Below, piece after piece: positions 16,483-24,509 of a stretch of 32,075 bases of DNA (positions within the stretch are counted from its first letter, which is position 1; each line of letters opens with the position of its first letter). The stretch lies in NCBI GenBank assembly GCA_016302165.1, contig JAEDOD010000009.1:1-32075 (forward strand), in the 5' to 3' direction. This DNA comes from Sphaerochaetaceae bacterium (lineage in GTDB: Bacteria; Spirochaetota; Spirochaetia; Sphaerochaetales; Sphaerochaetaceae). A program made the position numbers and the translations under genes. The notes under the pieces are model-generated. The model did no database searches and was not told the origin of the DNA. It worked only from the letters and a program-made list of their open reading frames with translations.

Positions 16483-17880
16483 TTAATCCTTAATTACAGT
16501 ATCTTCAAGGTAGTCGCCATATTCAATGAGGGAGAGCAATATCTTTTTCTTTTCTCCATCGGTTTCCATGCTTTCAAGAAGGGTCCTGCAGCTGTTTCTA
16601 TAGTTTTCCAGGCTCTGGGCATTCTGCACTGGAGGAGAGAGAAGTCTGGAGGCGCACCAGTTCTTCCATTTCTTCCTTTCCTCATCTGTCAGAGTCTCAG
16701 GCCAGTTCCTGGCCACATGGCGCCATACAAGCTTATGGTACTTTTCGTCGTCGAAAGGAATCTGTGGGCTGTGTCCAAGCTTTGAACGGGGAGGAAGCTT
16801 TCTGATCTCCTGGAGCCTTTTTTTGTCATCCCGGGAAAGGAAGGAGCCATAGAGTGTAACATCCGGATCCTTTTCGCTGTTCTCATATTCAGGAAGGGTC
16901 TCAAGAAGGTCCTCCTTGATGAAGACATTTCTGTCCAGCACATATCTTGCCTTCCTCTGGGCTTCTTCTCTTGTAAAGCCCAGCCTTTTCTCCGCTTCAC
17001 TGTCCAAGGTTGACAATGGGGCCACAAAGGGGCATTTGTTTGCGCTGAGGCGGAAGATTCCTGTCTCGTCATAGTTTCCAAGTACAGGATTGGAAGGAAT
17101 ATCACGGGTAAGGTCGAAGCACCAGATTTCGTTCTTTCCTGAGTAGAAGAGAGGAAGGACTGGCCTTGTGTTTCCCTTTTCTGAAGCAAAGAGTGTGGAA
17201 GTGTGTAGCAAAGGTTTATGTCCCATTACATCGATTACGCTCTTTACGCTGTCTTTGTCCCTATGGTCCAGAGCCCACTGCCACAGTTTCGGCTGATTCT
17301 TCTTTATGAGACGGGCAATACTGATGGTGGCCCTTACGTCCACCAGAGCGTCATGGGCTCCCGTCTGGTCAATGTTGTTCTCCTCTGTCAGGTCAGTAAG
17401 CCTGAAGGATGTGAAGCCAGCTTCATTCTTCTTCTCGAAGACCATGCCCTGGGGCCTCAGGTCCCTGGTGGCCCTGACCAGATTTATGATGTCGAAACGG
17501 GAGCAGAGATTGGTGTATTCCCTTTCAAAGGGATCATAGAGATTTCTGTAGAGTGTGCTTCTTATGCATTCGTCATCGAAACCGATGGAGTTGTATCCAG
17601 TGGTGATGGTGCCAGGCTTCATCATCTCCTCCACCAGCTTTCCTATCATATCAGCTTCATTGATACCTGTTTCGTTCACCTTCTGTGGAGTGATTCCTGT
17701 AACCATGCAGCTGGAAGGCACAGGAAGGTAGTCAGGAGAGAGCTTGGAATATAGGAGGATAGGCTTATCTATTACATTCAGGTCCATGTCGGTACGGAGG
17801 GCCGCCGCCTGGGCGATCCTGTCATAGTGGGGATTAAGGCCGAATGTTTCCAGATCATACCATAAGATTGTCTTGGTCAT
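16483..17880 (-). CDS. sbcB: Exonuclease I (3'-5' single-strand DNA exonuclease)
   Basis: Degrades single-stranded DNA 3' to 5' in repair and recombination. The 465-residue protein aligns by eye along its length with E. coli exonuclease I. DEDDh-type residues are Asp9 and Glu11 (WYDLETFGLNP), Asp102 (GFDDE), His176 and Asp181 (GAHDALVDVRAT); YLPVPSSCMVTGITPQ and SFRLTDLTEEN also match. The frame stays open upstream across the divergent gene, but the conserved protein starts at the ATG at 17880. No Shine-Dalgarno sequence is visible; TAGAAT ends seven bases before the ATG. It lies two bases before prfA and heads that gene run. Confidence 0.93.
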   Translation of the reverse strand: MTKTILWYDLETFGLNPHYDRIAQAAALRTDMDLNVIDKPILLYSKLSPDYLPVPSSCMVTGITPQKVNETGINEADMIGKLVEEMMKPGTITTGYNSIGFDDECIRSTLYRNLYDPFEREYTNLCSRFDIINLVRATRDLRPQGMVFEKKNEAGFTSFRLTDLTEENNIDQTGAHDALVDVRATISIARLIKKNQPKLWQWALDHRDKDSVKSVIDVMGHKPLLHTSTLFASEKGNTRPVLPLFYSGKNEIWCFDLTRDIPSNPVLGNYDETGIFRLSANKCPFVAPLSTLDSEAEKRLGFTREEAQRKARYVLDRNVFIKEDLLETLPEYENSEKDPDVTLYGSFLSRDDKKRLQEIRKLPPRSKLGHSPQIPFDDEKYHKLVWRHVARNWPETLTDEERKKWKNWCASRLLSPPVQNAQSLENYRNSCRTLLESMETDGEKKKILLSLIEYGDYLEDTVIKD

Positions 17881-17916
17881 ATATCTTATTCTAGCAGAAC
17901 AACGACAATCTTTGTA

Positions 17917-17944
17917 TTGCCCAAAGCGGAAAAAACTGTAGACT
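17917..17944 (+). promoter_or_regulatory. Predicted promoter placing the start site at the GTG codon
   Basis: TTGCCC (17917-17922), a 16-base spacer and TAGACT (17939-17944) resemble a sigma-70 promoter; each hexamer matches 4 of 6. The GTG start codon begins seven bases after the -10 element, and no ribosome binding site is seen, so the transcript may have no leader. Confidence 0.4.
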
Positions 17945-17950
17945 GAAAGC

Positions 17951-18559
17951 GTGAAGAAATCTTTGGTGCTTCTGTTGTCATTGCTGTCTCTCTCTATCCT
18001 TTCCGCTTCTCCCTGTTTCGAGGAGCTGGAGACAGTGATGCTCAGCGTCATCGCTTCCTCTGCCTCCCGTCCACAGCTTGTGCTTCCAGGAGTGGAGAGA
18101 AAAGGGGAATCCCTTTTTCCTGAGGAAGTGGTGTTCAAATCCTCCGATGTCTCCGCATATCCGGAAGCCCTGAGGACCAGGCCTAAGGGAATCTCACTAT
18201 TGGATATGGCACTCTTCTCCGCTTCCCAGAATACTCCAATGATGAAGAAGATACAGGCCATTCTCCTTTCCTTGGACCTGGAGAAGGGGGACCTTATTGT
18301 TGACGGAAAGCTGAAGTTCAAGGAGAACAAGGAGCCTGAGGAGATGGCCCTGGCCTTTAGCGGAGACCTGTCCAGCATAGATCTCAGCGTAACTGTGGAC
18401 ATTTCTCTTCTGGCCAAGGGTAAAGTGTGGAATGTGGAGGGGGAGATGAAAGTCAAAGGTGACAGCAAAGGGTATCTTGTAGTAAACTCCAAAGAGTTCA
18501 CAGTAAATGAATCCAAGTATAAGGTTGATCTCAAATATAGATTGAAGGCAGCTGACTGA
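17951..18559 (+). CDS. Secreted protein of unknown function
   Basis: A 202-residue protein starting at GTG. The N-terminus, M-K-K-S then a long Leu/Ser-rich hydrophobic run ending S-I-L-S-A-S, is a clear signal peptide with probable cleavage after residue 20. The following P-C is not a lipobox, so a soluble periplasmic or outer-membrane-associated protein is likelier than a lipoprotein. The second half (about 105-200) alternates hydrophobic and polar residues (KGDLIVDGKLKFK, LSVTVDISLL, WNVEGEMKVKG, YLVVNSKEFTV), suggesting beta strands. I do not recognise a family. The stop lies 13 bases before hexokinase, so the two are probably cotranscribed. Confidence 0.75.
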   Translation: MKKSLVLLLSLLSLSILSASPCFEELETVMLSVIASSASRPQLVLPGVERKGESLFPEEVVFKSSDVSAYPEALRTRPKGISLLDMALFSASQNTPMMKKIQAILLSLDLEKGDLIVDGKLKFKENKEPEEMALAFSGDLSSIDLSVTVDISLLAKGKVWNVEGEMKVKGDSKGYLVVNSKEFTVNESKYKVDLKYRLKAAD

Positions 18560-18572
18560 AGGAGGTTTTTGG

Positions 18573-19853
18573 ATGACAGGTTTTGAATTTCTGGAGAAAT
18601 ATGGACTACGGGCAGAGGATGTGGATGAGAGGAAAGTCCTATCCTTCTTCAAGGACCAGATGGATAAGGGGCTGGAGGGCTCTGAAAGCTCGCTGAGGAT
18701 GATTCCTACCTACTCGGAGGCCCAGAACGAGATTCCTGATGGGGAGAGCGTCATCGTCATGGATGCCGGCGGCACCAACTTCCGTACCTGTCTTGTAACA
18801 TTCAATGAAGGAAAAGTGGATATCCAGGATTTCCTGAAGGTAGGAATGCCAGGAAGCAAGGAGGAGGTCAGCGGCCCAGAATTCTTCTCCATCCTTGCAG
18901 ACAACATCGAGCGCTTCAGAGGTAAGAGCAAGAAGATCGGATTCTGCTTCTCCTATGCTGCAGAGATAACGGAAGACCATGATGGAATTCCATTGATGTT
19001 CAGTAAGGAGATCAAGGCTCCTGAAGTCATCGGAAAGCACATTGGCAAGGAGCTTCTCAAGGTTCTCTCTTCACGGGGATGGGATACTGAAGGCATGACA
19101 GTCAGTATCGTCAACGATACAGTTGCCACACTCCTTGCCGCCAAGGCTGCGTATACAGGAGATGCCTCCACTTATATCGGCTTCATTCTGGGTACAGGAA
19201 CAAACACAGCCTATGTGGAGAGAAACGCAAATATCAGGAAGATAGCAAAGAATGAAGGAAGCCAGATCATCAACGTGGAGTCAGGGTGTCTGAAGCTGGA
19301 GCTTTCCGAAATCGACAAGGAATTCATGAACACCACAAAGGATCCTGATTCCTATCACCTGGAGAAGAAGATCAGCGGTGCATACCTTGGACCTTTCGCC
19401 CTCCATGTACTGAAGAAGGCTGCAGAGGAAGGAGTCTTCTCTTCCTTCGCCACCGATAAGCTACGGGATATTACAGAGCTGGAGACCAAGGACCTGGGAA
19501 CATATCTCAGCGCTCCTGGAGATTTCTCCAATCCTCTTTCCTTCCTCTCTTCAGACAAAGCTGACGCCATTTCATCCTTCGTGATTCTCCGCTCCCTGGT
19601 GGAAAGGGCCGGCAAGCTTACAGCCATCAACCTTACAGCTGCAATTCTTGCGTCCGGAGAAGGGGACGACCCAAGAAGGCCGGTGGTCATCAATGCTGAC
19701 GGCACCACCTTCTACCGCCTCACTTTCCTTGAGGACTACGTGAAGGAGTATCTGGAGGAGATCCTCTGGAAGGGATATGGCAAGGTATACAAAATCGTCA
19801 ACATCGATTCCTCTCCAACCATCGGAGCTGCAATTGCAGGTCTCAGCATCTGA
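18573..19853 (+). CDS. Hexokinase (eukaryote-type family)
   Basis: Phosphorylates glucose or related hexoses with ATP. The 426-residue protein shows the hexokinase/actin-fold motifs: phosphate-1 loop MDAGGTNFRT (63-72), sugar-binding GFCFSYAAE (123-131), the catalytic Asn181-Asp182 pair in NDTVATLLA, and phosphate-2 GFILGTGTN (203-211). This is the family of eukaryotic hexokinases, not the ROK or Glk glucokinases usual in bacteria; spirochaetes such as Treponema carry such an enzyme. AAGGAGG eight bases before the ATG makes the start secure. A hairpin follows the gene. Confidence 0.93.
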   Translation: MTGFEFLEKYGLRAEDVDERKVLSFFKDQMDKGLEGSESSLRMIPTYSEAQNEIPDGESVIVMDAGGTNFRTCLVTFNEGKVDIQDFLKVGMPGSKEEVSGPEFFSILADNIERFRGKSKKIGFCFSYAAEITEDHDGIPLMFSKEIKAPEVIGKHIGKELLKVLSSRGWDTEGMTVSIVNDTVATLLAAKAAYTGDASTYIGFILGTGTNTAYVERNANIRKIAKNEGSQIINVESGCLKLELSEIDKEFMNTTKDPDSYHLEKKISGAYLGPFALHVLKKAAEEGVFSSFATDKLRDITELETKDLGTYLSAPGDFSNPLSFLSSDKADAISSFVILRSLVERAGKLTAINLTAAILASGEGDDPRRPVVINADGTTFYRLTFLEDYVKEYLEEILWKGYGKVYKIVNIDSSPTIGAAIAGLSI

Positions 19854-19863
19854 GAGTAATGGC

Positions 19864-19882
19864 GCCCGTAGTCTCTACGGGC
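19864..19882 (+). terminator. Hairpin after hexokinase, without a U-tract
   Basis: An 8-bp perfect stem (19864-19871 with 19875-19882) has a TCT loop. The next bases are CATATTAATAAGG, which hold the ribosome binding site of the next gene. It may be a weak terminator or an mRNA-stabilising element. Confidence 0.45.
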
Positions 19883-19903
19883 CATATTAATAAGGACTAA
19901 AGA

Positions 19904-20482
19904 ATGAAGAGAGTGCTTCTGGTTGCTTCAGACAAAAGCGAGCTGAAGGGTAGTGATGACAGCTATTTCAAGTGCATTTCCGGAGTTGGGCCCATAATGG
20001 CTGCAGCCGCTTCCTCCTTAGCCATAAAGGAGACGGGAGCTGAAATCGTCATATCGGTGGGCTCTGCAGGAAGCACAGGTAGACTAAAGAAAGGTGAAGT
20101 GATCTCCTTTTCCTCAGTCTTCTCACTGGACCAGGACCTTTCCTCCTTCCATCTGCCCTTGGGAGCAACTTTGGGTAGGGACAGAAACACAGTGGGAGAA
20201 TTGAGAAGCAGGGATTTCTCCTCTCCCTTCTCACTTCTCACTTCAGCTTCCTTCGCCCATACTCTGACAGATAGAATGGCCTCCTTCAGGTGCGATGCTG
20301 TGGATATGGAGGCCTATGGAGTTGCCATCGCGGCGTCCCTCCACTCTATACCCTTCTATTGTGTGAAGATCATTTCAGACATCATTGGAGACAATTCCGG
20401 AATAGGGGATGTGTCATATTCAGTCAGGGAAGCCAGAACCCGGCTTTGGGAAAAGGTCAATTCTCTCCTGAAGGAAGCATAA
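19904..20482 (+). CDS. Nucleoside phosphorylase-superfamily protein (MTA/SAH nucleosidase-like)
   Basis: A 192-residue cytosolic protein of the PNP/UDP phosphorylase fold. The signs are SGVGPIMAAAASSLAI (26-41), VISVGSAGST, VDMEAYGVA in the place of the purine-nucleosidase E-M-E/D-M-E segment, and the conserved Asp of IISDIIGDNSG near the C-terminus. Length is on the short side (MTA/SAH nucleosidases are about 230), mainly because the central part is compact. The likely job is cleavage of methylthioadenosine or another nucleoside in purine salvage; the substrate is not certain. AAGGA precedes the ATG. The 3' end overlaps the opposing patatin gene by 26 bases. Confidence 0.8.
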   Translation: MKRVLLVASDKSELKGSDDSYFKCISGVGPIMAAAASSLAIKETGAEIVISVGSAGSTGRLKKGEVISFSSVFSLDQDLSSFHLPLGATLGRDRNTVGELRSRDFSSPFSLLTSASFAHTLTDRMASFRCDAVDMEAYGVAIAASLHSIPFYCVKIISDIIGDNSGIGDVSYSVREARTRLWEKVNSLLKEA

Positions 20483-21692
20483 GGGGAGCCTTAAGCTTCA
20501 AGGAAGAGTGGACTTCCTCCTTCGTCACCTCATCAAGGAAGGAGAAGATCTTGTCCTTGTCCTTCTCCCATATTTTCTCGGCGGCCTCCATCAACTCTGA
20601 CACAGCTTCCTCTGAAGTGTCGTCAAGCTTTATCTTCTTTTCCAGCACGTTCTCCCAGATTCTGTCCACCTTCACTCCCTTGATACTCTCTGCAGCCATT
20701 TCAGAAACCTTCATGTTTCCGCTGGAGTAGGCTGAAGTCAGGGATGAGAGCCAGTCCAGGTTTGTGGAATACTCTTCAGGATGGAGAATGCACTCAGGAG
20801 AAGCTGTGGAAAGGGAGAGGATCCTGATTTCGTCAGCTTCAGGATATAGCTTTCTTCCCTCCACATAGGAGAGGAGCACAGGATTATTGGCCAATAGGCC
20901 GCCGTCAAGAAGTGTAAGCTCCTCGTCTGTCTCCCTATCTATGAATTGGGCTGGAGCAAAGTAGGTCGGGGCTGCACTGGTGGCTCTTGCCGCCTCCCTA
21001 TACAAAAAGCCATGGCTATCCCAGGATCTGAAAATGAAGGGCGTGCAGCCCTTGGCGTTGGTGCTTACAGCCATGGTAGGAACCTTGGCCTCAGAGAGTG
21101 GAGTGTCTGAGAAGACAGAATCCAGGAATTCCTCCAGAGGAGCCACGTCATATTTGTCTCCCAGTATTCTGGTGACCTTCCCAACCAGCTTCCAGATGCC
21201 CTTGGTGTCATCAGGAATGAAGATTTTGTTGCCGTTTACTCTATATAGGTCAAGAATCTCTGTAGGGTCTGCCAGCCTTTCGATTGCTCCCACTTCCTCT
21301 ATCTCGACTCTCCGTCTCCATCTGCCGACTATATTCTCTCTTGTGACTTTCCAGTCTTCCCCCTCCTCCTTTTCCAGTCCCAGCCTGTCGATAGGGGCGG
21401 AAAGGGCCATGGCTATAAGGGCTCCAGTGCTGGTGCCTGCAATAAGGTCGAAGTAGGAGTAGAGCGGACGTGTAATTCCTCTTGCCTTCAGCTCCTCATC
21501 CATCTTTTTCAGAATGTAGGCAGGAACAATGCCTCTCATTCCTCCTCCATCTATGGAGAGGATGAATCTTTTTTCCTTCTTCTCTTCTTCTTTCCTTCCT
21601 CTCTTCAGAAAATCAAGCCACATGAATACAAAGATAGTTCCCTTCTCCTTCTTTGAATAGTCCCGCCACCTCTTTTTTTGTTTCCCGTCCAC
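20457..21692 (-). CDS. Patatin-like phospholipase
   Basis: A predicted lipid acyl hydrolase with a Ser-Asp dyad. Counting from the GTG at 21692 (411 residues), the oxyanion-hole motif DGGGMRG is at 48-54, the nucleophile Ser88 is in GTSTG (86-90), and Asp263 is in LLDGGLLANNP. The start is uncertain: the GTG has no clear ribosome binding site, and an ATG at 21623 would shorten the protein by 23 residues while keeping the whole patatin domain. The N-terminus is rich in Lys, Arg and Glu, perhaps a membrane-surface contact. No CD-NTase or other CBASS gene is adjacent, so a defence role is not supported; membrane lipid turnover is the default reading. Confidence 0.87.
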   Translation of the reverse strand: MDGKQKKRWRDYSKKEKGTIFVFMWLDFLKRGRKEEEKKEKRFILSIDGGGMRGIVPAYILKKMDEELKARGITRPLYSYFDLIAGTSTGALIAMALSAPIDRLGLEKEEGEDWKVTRENIVGRWRRRVEIEEVGAIERLADPTEILDLYRVNGNKIFIPDDTKGIWKLVGKVTRILGDKYDVAPLEEFLDSVFSDTPLSEAKVPTMAVSTNAKGCTPFIFRSWDSHGFLYREAARATSAAPTYFAPAQFIDRETDEELTLLDGGLLANNPVLLSYVEGRKLYPEADEIRILSLSTASPECILHPEEYSTNLDWLSSLTSAYSSGNMKVSEMAAESIKGVKVDRIWENVLEKKIKLDDTSEEAVSELMEAAEKIWEKDKDKIFSFLDEVTKEEVHSSLKLKAPLMLPSGEN

Positions 21693-21695
21693 CTC

Positions 21696-21701
21696 TATAA
21701 T
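21696..21701 (+). promoter_or_regulatory. Consensus -10 element six bases before the radical SAM start
   Basis: A perfect TATAAT ends six bases before the ATG at 21708. No Shine-Dalgarno sequence lies between, and a -35 element is poor (a T-run at the right distance). If used, transcription would begin at about the A of ATG. Confidence 0.5.
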
Positions 21702-21707
21702 CTCAAT

Positions 21708-22667
21708 ATGGCATTAATGGATGAATATAGTTCCTGCACCCTCTGCCCCAATATGTGCAGAGTGGATAGAAGGGAAGGAAGAGTGGGAGTCTGCAGACAG
21801 ACTGGTAATGTAAAGATAGCCTGGGTGGGGCTCCACAGAGGAGAGGAGCCTCCAATTTCCGGAGAGAAGGGTAGCGGCATGATATTCTTCACAGGCTGTC
21901 CTCTCCACTGTGCCTACTGTCAGAATAGGCAGATTTCCGGTAGCGACGGAGAAAACTGGGGAATTGAAGTGTCTATTCCTGAACTCTCTGACCTGGCCCT
22001 GGACCTGGAAAAGATGGGGGCAACCACACTTAATCTTGTAACAGGAACCCATTTCATCCCTTCCATAATCAGTGCCCTGGAGCTTGCCAGGAGTAAGGGC
22101 TTCTCCCTTCCTGTGGTGTGGAACTCCTCAGGATATGAAAACATCCACGGCCTGGAGCTCATCGATCCCTACGTGGACCTGTATCTATTGGACTGCAAGA
22201 CGCTGAACCGTAGGGTCGCCTCCGTGTTCTGCGGAAGAAAGGAGTATGCTGGCGCCATAATTCCAGTAATGGACTGGATTCAAAAGAGGCATCCCAAGAC
22301 AGATATGGAGAAAATCAAGGGCACCATCCTCAGGCACCTGGTGTTTCCTGGAACAGTGAATGCAACCTTGAACTTCCTTGAATACTTCGCTTCCCACTAT
22401 AAAGACAGCTTCTGTCTGTCCTTGATGTGCCAGTTCGTTCCTCCCAAGGAGGACCCAAGCCTACTGGGAATAAGCGACGAAGAATATGGCCTCCTATTGG
22501 ATAAAGTGGAGGCCTTGGGCATAGAGGAAGGCTTTGAGCAGGAGAAGAGCGACGACGATATTCTATGGATTCCGGATTTCAGGAGAGATAATCCCTTCCC
22601 TGATGGCTTTGCCGAAGCCTCCTCCCTTTTCCTTTCATTGAAGACGGAACGCTCTAGAGGGAAATGA
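21708..22667 (+). CDS. Radical SAM protein, PflX-like
   Basis: A 319-residue iron-sulphur protein of the PflX (COG1313) type, related to pyruvate formate-lyase activases. The radical SAM cluster motif CX3CX2C is Cys64, Cys68, Cys71 (FFTGCPLHCAYCQN). An extra N-terminal cysteine set (Cys10, Cys13, Cys17 and Cys29, in CTLCPNMCRVDRREGRVGVC) is typical of this family and may hold a second cluster. GEEPPISG (45-52) is also characteristic. The true target is not known for PflX proteins. The ATG at 21708 is preferred over an in-frame start at 21678 because of the consensus -10 element between them. The 3' end overlaps the UMP kinase gene by 14 bases. Confidence 0.85.
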   Translation: MALMDEYSSCTLCPNMCRVDRREGRVGVCRQTGNVKIAWVGLHRGEEPPISGEKGSGMIFFTGCPLHCAYCQNRQISGSDGENWGIEVSIPELSDLALDLEKMGATTLNLVTGTHFIPSIISALELARSKGFSLPVVWNSSGYENIHGLELIDPYVDLYLLDCKTLNRRVASVFCGRKEYAGAIIPVMDWIQKRHPKTDMEKIKGTILRHLVFPGTVNATLNFLEYFASHYKDSFCLSLMCQFVPPKEDPSLLGISDEEYGLLLDKVEALGIEEGFEQEKSDDDILWIPDFRRDNPFPDGFAEASSLFLSLKTERSRGK

Positions 22668-23346
22668 CAGTTCCTTCGAACTCCTTGTTTCTCAGAATTG
22701 CCAGTGTGTTTTCGATATTCCTGCCATCTGCGCAGATTACTGTCATGGCCTCTTCCTCTGCAATCTTTGATGCAACTGGATCGAAGGGGGCATTCAGCCC
22801 TGGCTTCCACTCTGAGCCTACCATCTTCCTGAAATCCTTCCAGGAAATGGAATCAAGGGGTACAGCATCAGGATTCTTCCTTGGGTCGTCGGTATATACC
22901 TTCTTTATATTGGACAGGTTCACCACCTTCTTTCCCCCGAAGCGTCTTGCAAGGAACACAGCATCTGTGTCTGTGCTGAAGCCTGGCTTCCATCCTGCAG
23001 CCACAAGGATTCTTCCCTTGAAGGAGATCTTCTCGTCGGTAGGATCTGTGACCACGCTGTCAGAAGTGTAGTCGGAGAAGATGGCCCTCATCACTTCACC
23101 GTTAAGATGGGTGGCCTTGATTCCAAGCCAATCCTGGCTTTCTGTGTCTCCATCTCCTCTTACAGCCCTGTAGGCTTCCTGATAGACACGGGCTGGAGCG
23201 CCTCCGCCGCAGACCAGGATAAGCTTAGCGTCCTTATCCTCTTCCAGATAATCAACTATAGCCTCCCTGAAGGCCTTGAGAAATGTAGAATCAACCTTGT
23301 CGGGGGCGATGATGGAGCCGCCGACGGAAAGTACTGTCAAGTTCAT
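22654..23346 (-). CDS. pyrH: UMP kinase, archaeal type
   Basis: Phosphorylates UMP to UDP. The 230-residue amino-acid-kinase-fold protein has LSVGGSII (6-13), CGGGAPARVYQEA, WLGIKATHLN, GWKPGFSTDTDAVFLA and NLSNIKKVYTDDPRKNPDA. These resemble the archaeal-type subfamily, which I recall is also found in spirochaetes, more than the standard bacterial PyrH. An in-frame GTG 18 bases upstream exists, but the ATG at 23346 has AAGGAG eight bases before it. It is close to pyrR and the uracil permease, and makes the nucleotide pool that PyrR senses. Confidence 0.9.
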   Translation of the reverse strand: MNLTVLSVGGSIIAPDKVDSTFLKAFREAIVDYLEEDKDAKLILVCGGGAPARVYQEAYRAVRGDGDTESQDWLGIKATHLNGEVMRAIFSDYTSDSVVTDPTDEKISFKGRILVAAGWKPGFSTDTDAVFLARRFGGKKVVNLSNIKKVYTDDPRKNPDAVPLDSISWKDFRKMVGSEWKPGLNAPFDPVASKIAEEEAMTVICADGRNIENTLAILRNKEFEGTVISL

Positions 23347-23448
23347 TTTTTTACTCCTTCCCACAGATTAGCACATATTTTCATGGACTTTGGAGAGAAA
23401 TGTAGTCATTTCCTGAAAAAACTGCGTTCTTAAAATGGAGGAAAAAAG

Positions 23449-23874
23449 ATGAATCAGTTAAACAACATTCTTCTTGAAGGGACCACAGTCAATGATCCTG
23501 AGGTCGCCGCAACGAGTATCACCACAAAAAGGAGGCTGATAAAGTTCACTCTGGCCAATGACAGATATTGGCGGGACAGGTCGGGAAATGCCCAGCAGGA
23601 TACCCTCTTCATCCCTATCCAGTGTTGGGGAGACTTGGGTGAAAGATGCCTGGAAAGAATCCGGAAAGGCATGTCTGTCAGAATCCTGGGCAGGCTTCAC
23701 ATGTGCCGTTGGGAGTCGAAGAAGGGAGAGAGAAGATCCAGCGTGGAAGTAATCTGCACCCATCTGGAGTACAGACCTCTTTCCAAGGGCAAGGCGGGGC
23801 AGGTGGAGATCATCGAAGACGAGAACGGAGAAGCAGAGATGCTTTCAGACTATGAAGTCCTATACGAATTCTAG
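23449..23874 (+). CDS. ssb: Single-stranded DNA-binding protein
   Basis: A 141-residue OB-fold protein with SSB features: N-L-N-N-I-L-L-E-G-T start, FTLANDRYWRDRSGNAQQDTLF, IQCWGDLGERCLERIRKG and VRILGRL. The C-terminal tail is acidic but ends D-Y-E-V-L-Y-E-F instead of the D-D-D-I-P-F tip; a terminal Phe is kept. GGAGG lies before the ATG. Its stop overlaps the pyrR stop in a shared CTAG. It is divergent from pyrH. It could be a second, specialised SSB rather than the replication one; the window cannot tell. Confidence 0.87.
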   Translation: MNQLNNILLEGTTVNDPEVAATSITTKRRLIKFTLANDRYWRDRSGNAQQDTLFIPIQCWGDLGERCLERIRKGMSVRILGRLHMCRWESKKGERRSSVEVICTHLEYRPLSKGKAGQVEIIEDENGEAEMLSDYEVLYEF

Positions 23875-24407
23875 TTCTCAAGTATTTCCACTCCCGTATT
23901 GCCGTCAGTCTCCCTCAATGAGACCTTGACCACTTCCTTCTGGGAAGTGGGGACGTTTTTCCCGATGTAGTCAGGTCTGATTGGGAGTTCCCTGTGTCCT
24001 CTGTCTATGAGGACACAGAGGGATATCCGTCTGGGACGTCCAAGGGAGAAGACAGCATCTATGGCGGCTCTTGCGGTGCGTCCTGTATACAGCACATCGT
24101 CCACCAGAATCACTTCCATATCATCAACCTTAGATGAGAAGGGCAGAGGCTTAACTTCAGGAAGATCTGTCTTTCTGGACAGGTCGTCCCTGTAGAAGGT
24201 TATATCAAGGACGGAAAGGGGAAGGGTCTTACCTGTATTTCTTCTGATGTTCTCCCGGATTCTCTCTGCAATTGGAACTCCTCTGGTCTTGATTCCAGCC
24301 AGCACCACCTTATCCAGGTCTTCAGACTTCTCTATTATTTCATAGCTGAGCCTCATGAGGGCCCTTTCCACTTCCGTTTCATTGAATATCTGGGCTTTCT
24401 TTTCCAT
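23871..24407 (-). CDS. pyrR: Pyrimidine regulatory protein PyrR
   Basis: UMP-responsive RNA-binding attenuator protein, with possible weak uracil phosphoribosyltransferase activity. The 178-residue protein has the type I PRTase fold with the PRPP loop VDDVLYTGRTARAA (102-115), and the PyrR-typical LIDRGHRELPIRPDYIGKNVPTS (133-155) and AGIKTRGVPIA (37-47). The gene lies next to a permease whose leader contains a matching PyrR-binding hairpin, which supports the regulatory role directly. A possible promoter (TTGAAA and GATAAT, with a long 19-base spacer) lies at 24429-24459 on the minus strand. The ribosome binding site is weak (AAGG about 13 bases upstream). Confidence 0.96.
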   Translation of the reverse strand: MEKKAQIFNETEVERALMRLSYEIIEKSEDLDKVVLAGIKTRGVPIAERIRENIRRNTGKTLPLSVLDITFYRDDLSRKTDLPEVKPLPFSSKVDDMEVILVDDVLYTGRTARAAIDAVFSLGRPRRISLCVLIDRGHRELPIRPDYIGKNVPTSQKEVVKVSLRETDGNTGVEILEN

Positions 24408-24464
24408 TTTTCTAATAAACCTTAAGTAATTATCTATGACATTTATTTTTCTTTTTCAAGAAAC

Positions 24465-24494
24465 TTGACCATCATTTTATAGCTATGCTAGGAT
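24465..24494 (+). promoter_or_regulatory. Promoter of the uracil permease leader
   Basis: TTGACC (24465-24470), an 18-base spacer and TAGGAT (24489-24494), preceded by TG one base earlier, form an extended -10 promoter. Transcription would start near 24501, about ten bases before the PyrR-binding hairpin. Confidence 0.65.
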
Positions 24495-24509
24495 TCGAGA
24501 CGAAAAAAT

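Noticed and set aside
17881..18534. 218-residue N-terminal extension of the exonuclease I frame
   Set aside because: It is antisense to the secreted-protein gene and has no match to exonuclease I; the family start is at 17880.
20457..21692. Patatin gene as a CBASS-type defence effector
   Set aside because: No CD-NTase, Cap2/Cap3 or other defence gene is next to it; neighbours are metabolic.
23431..23436. TAAAAT as an ssb -10 element
   Set aside because: Transcription would start inside or after the GGAGG ribosome binding site, removing it.
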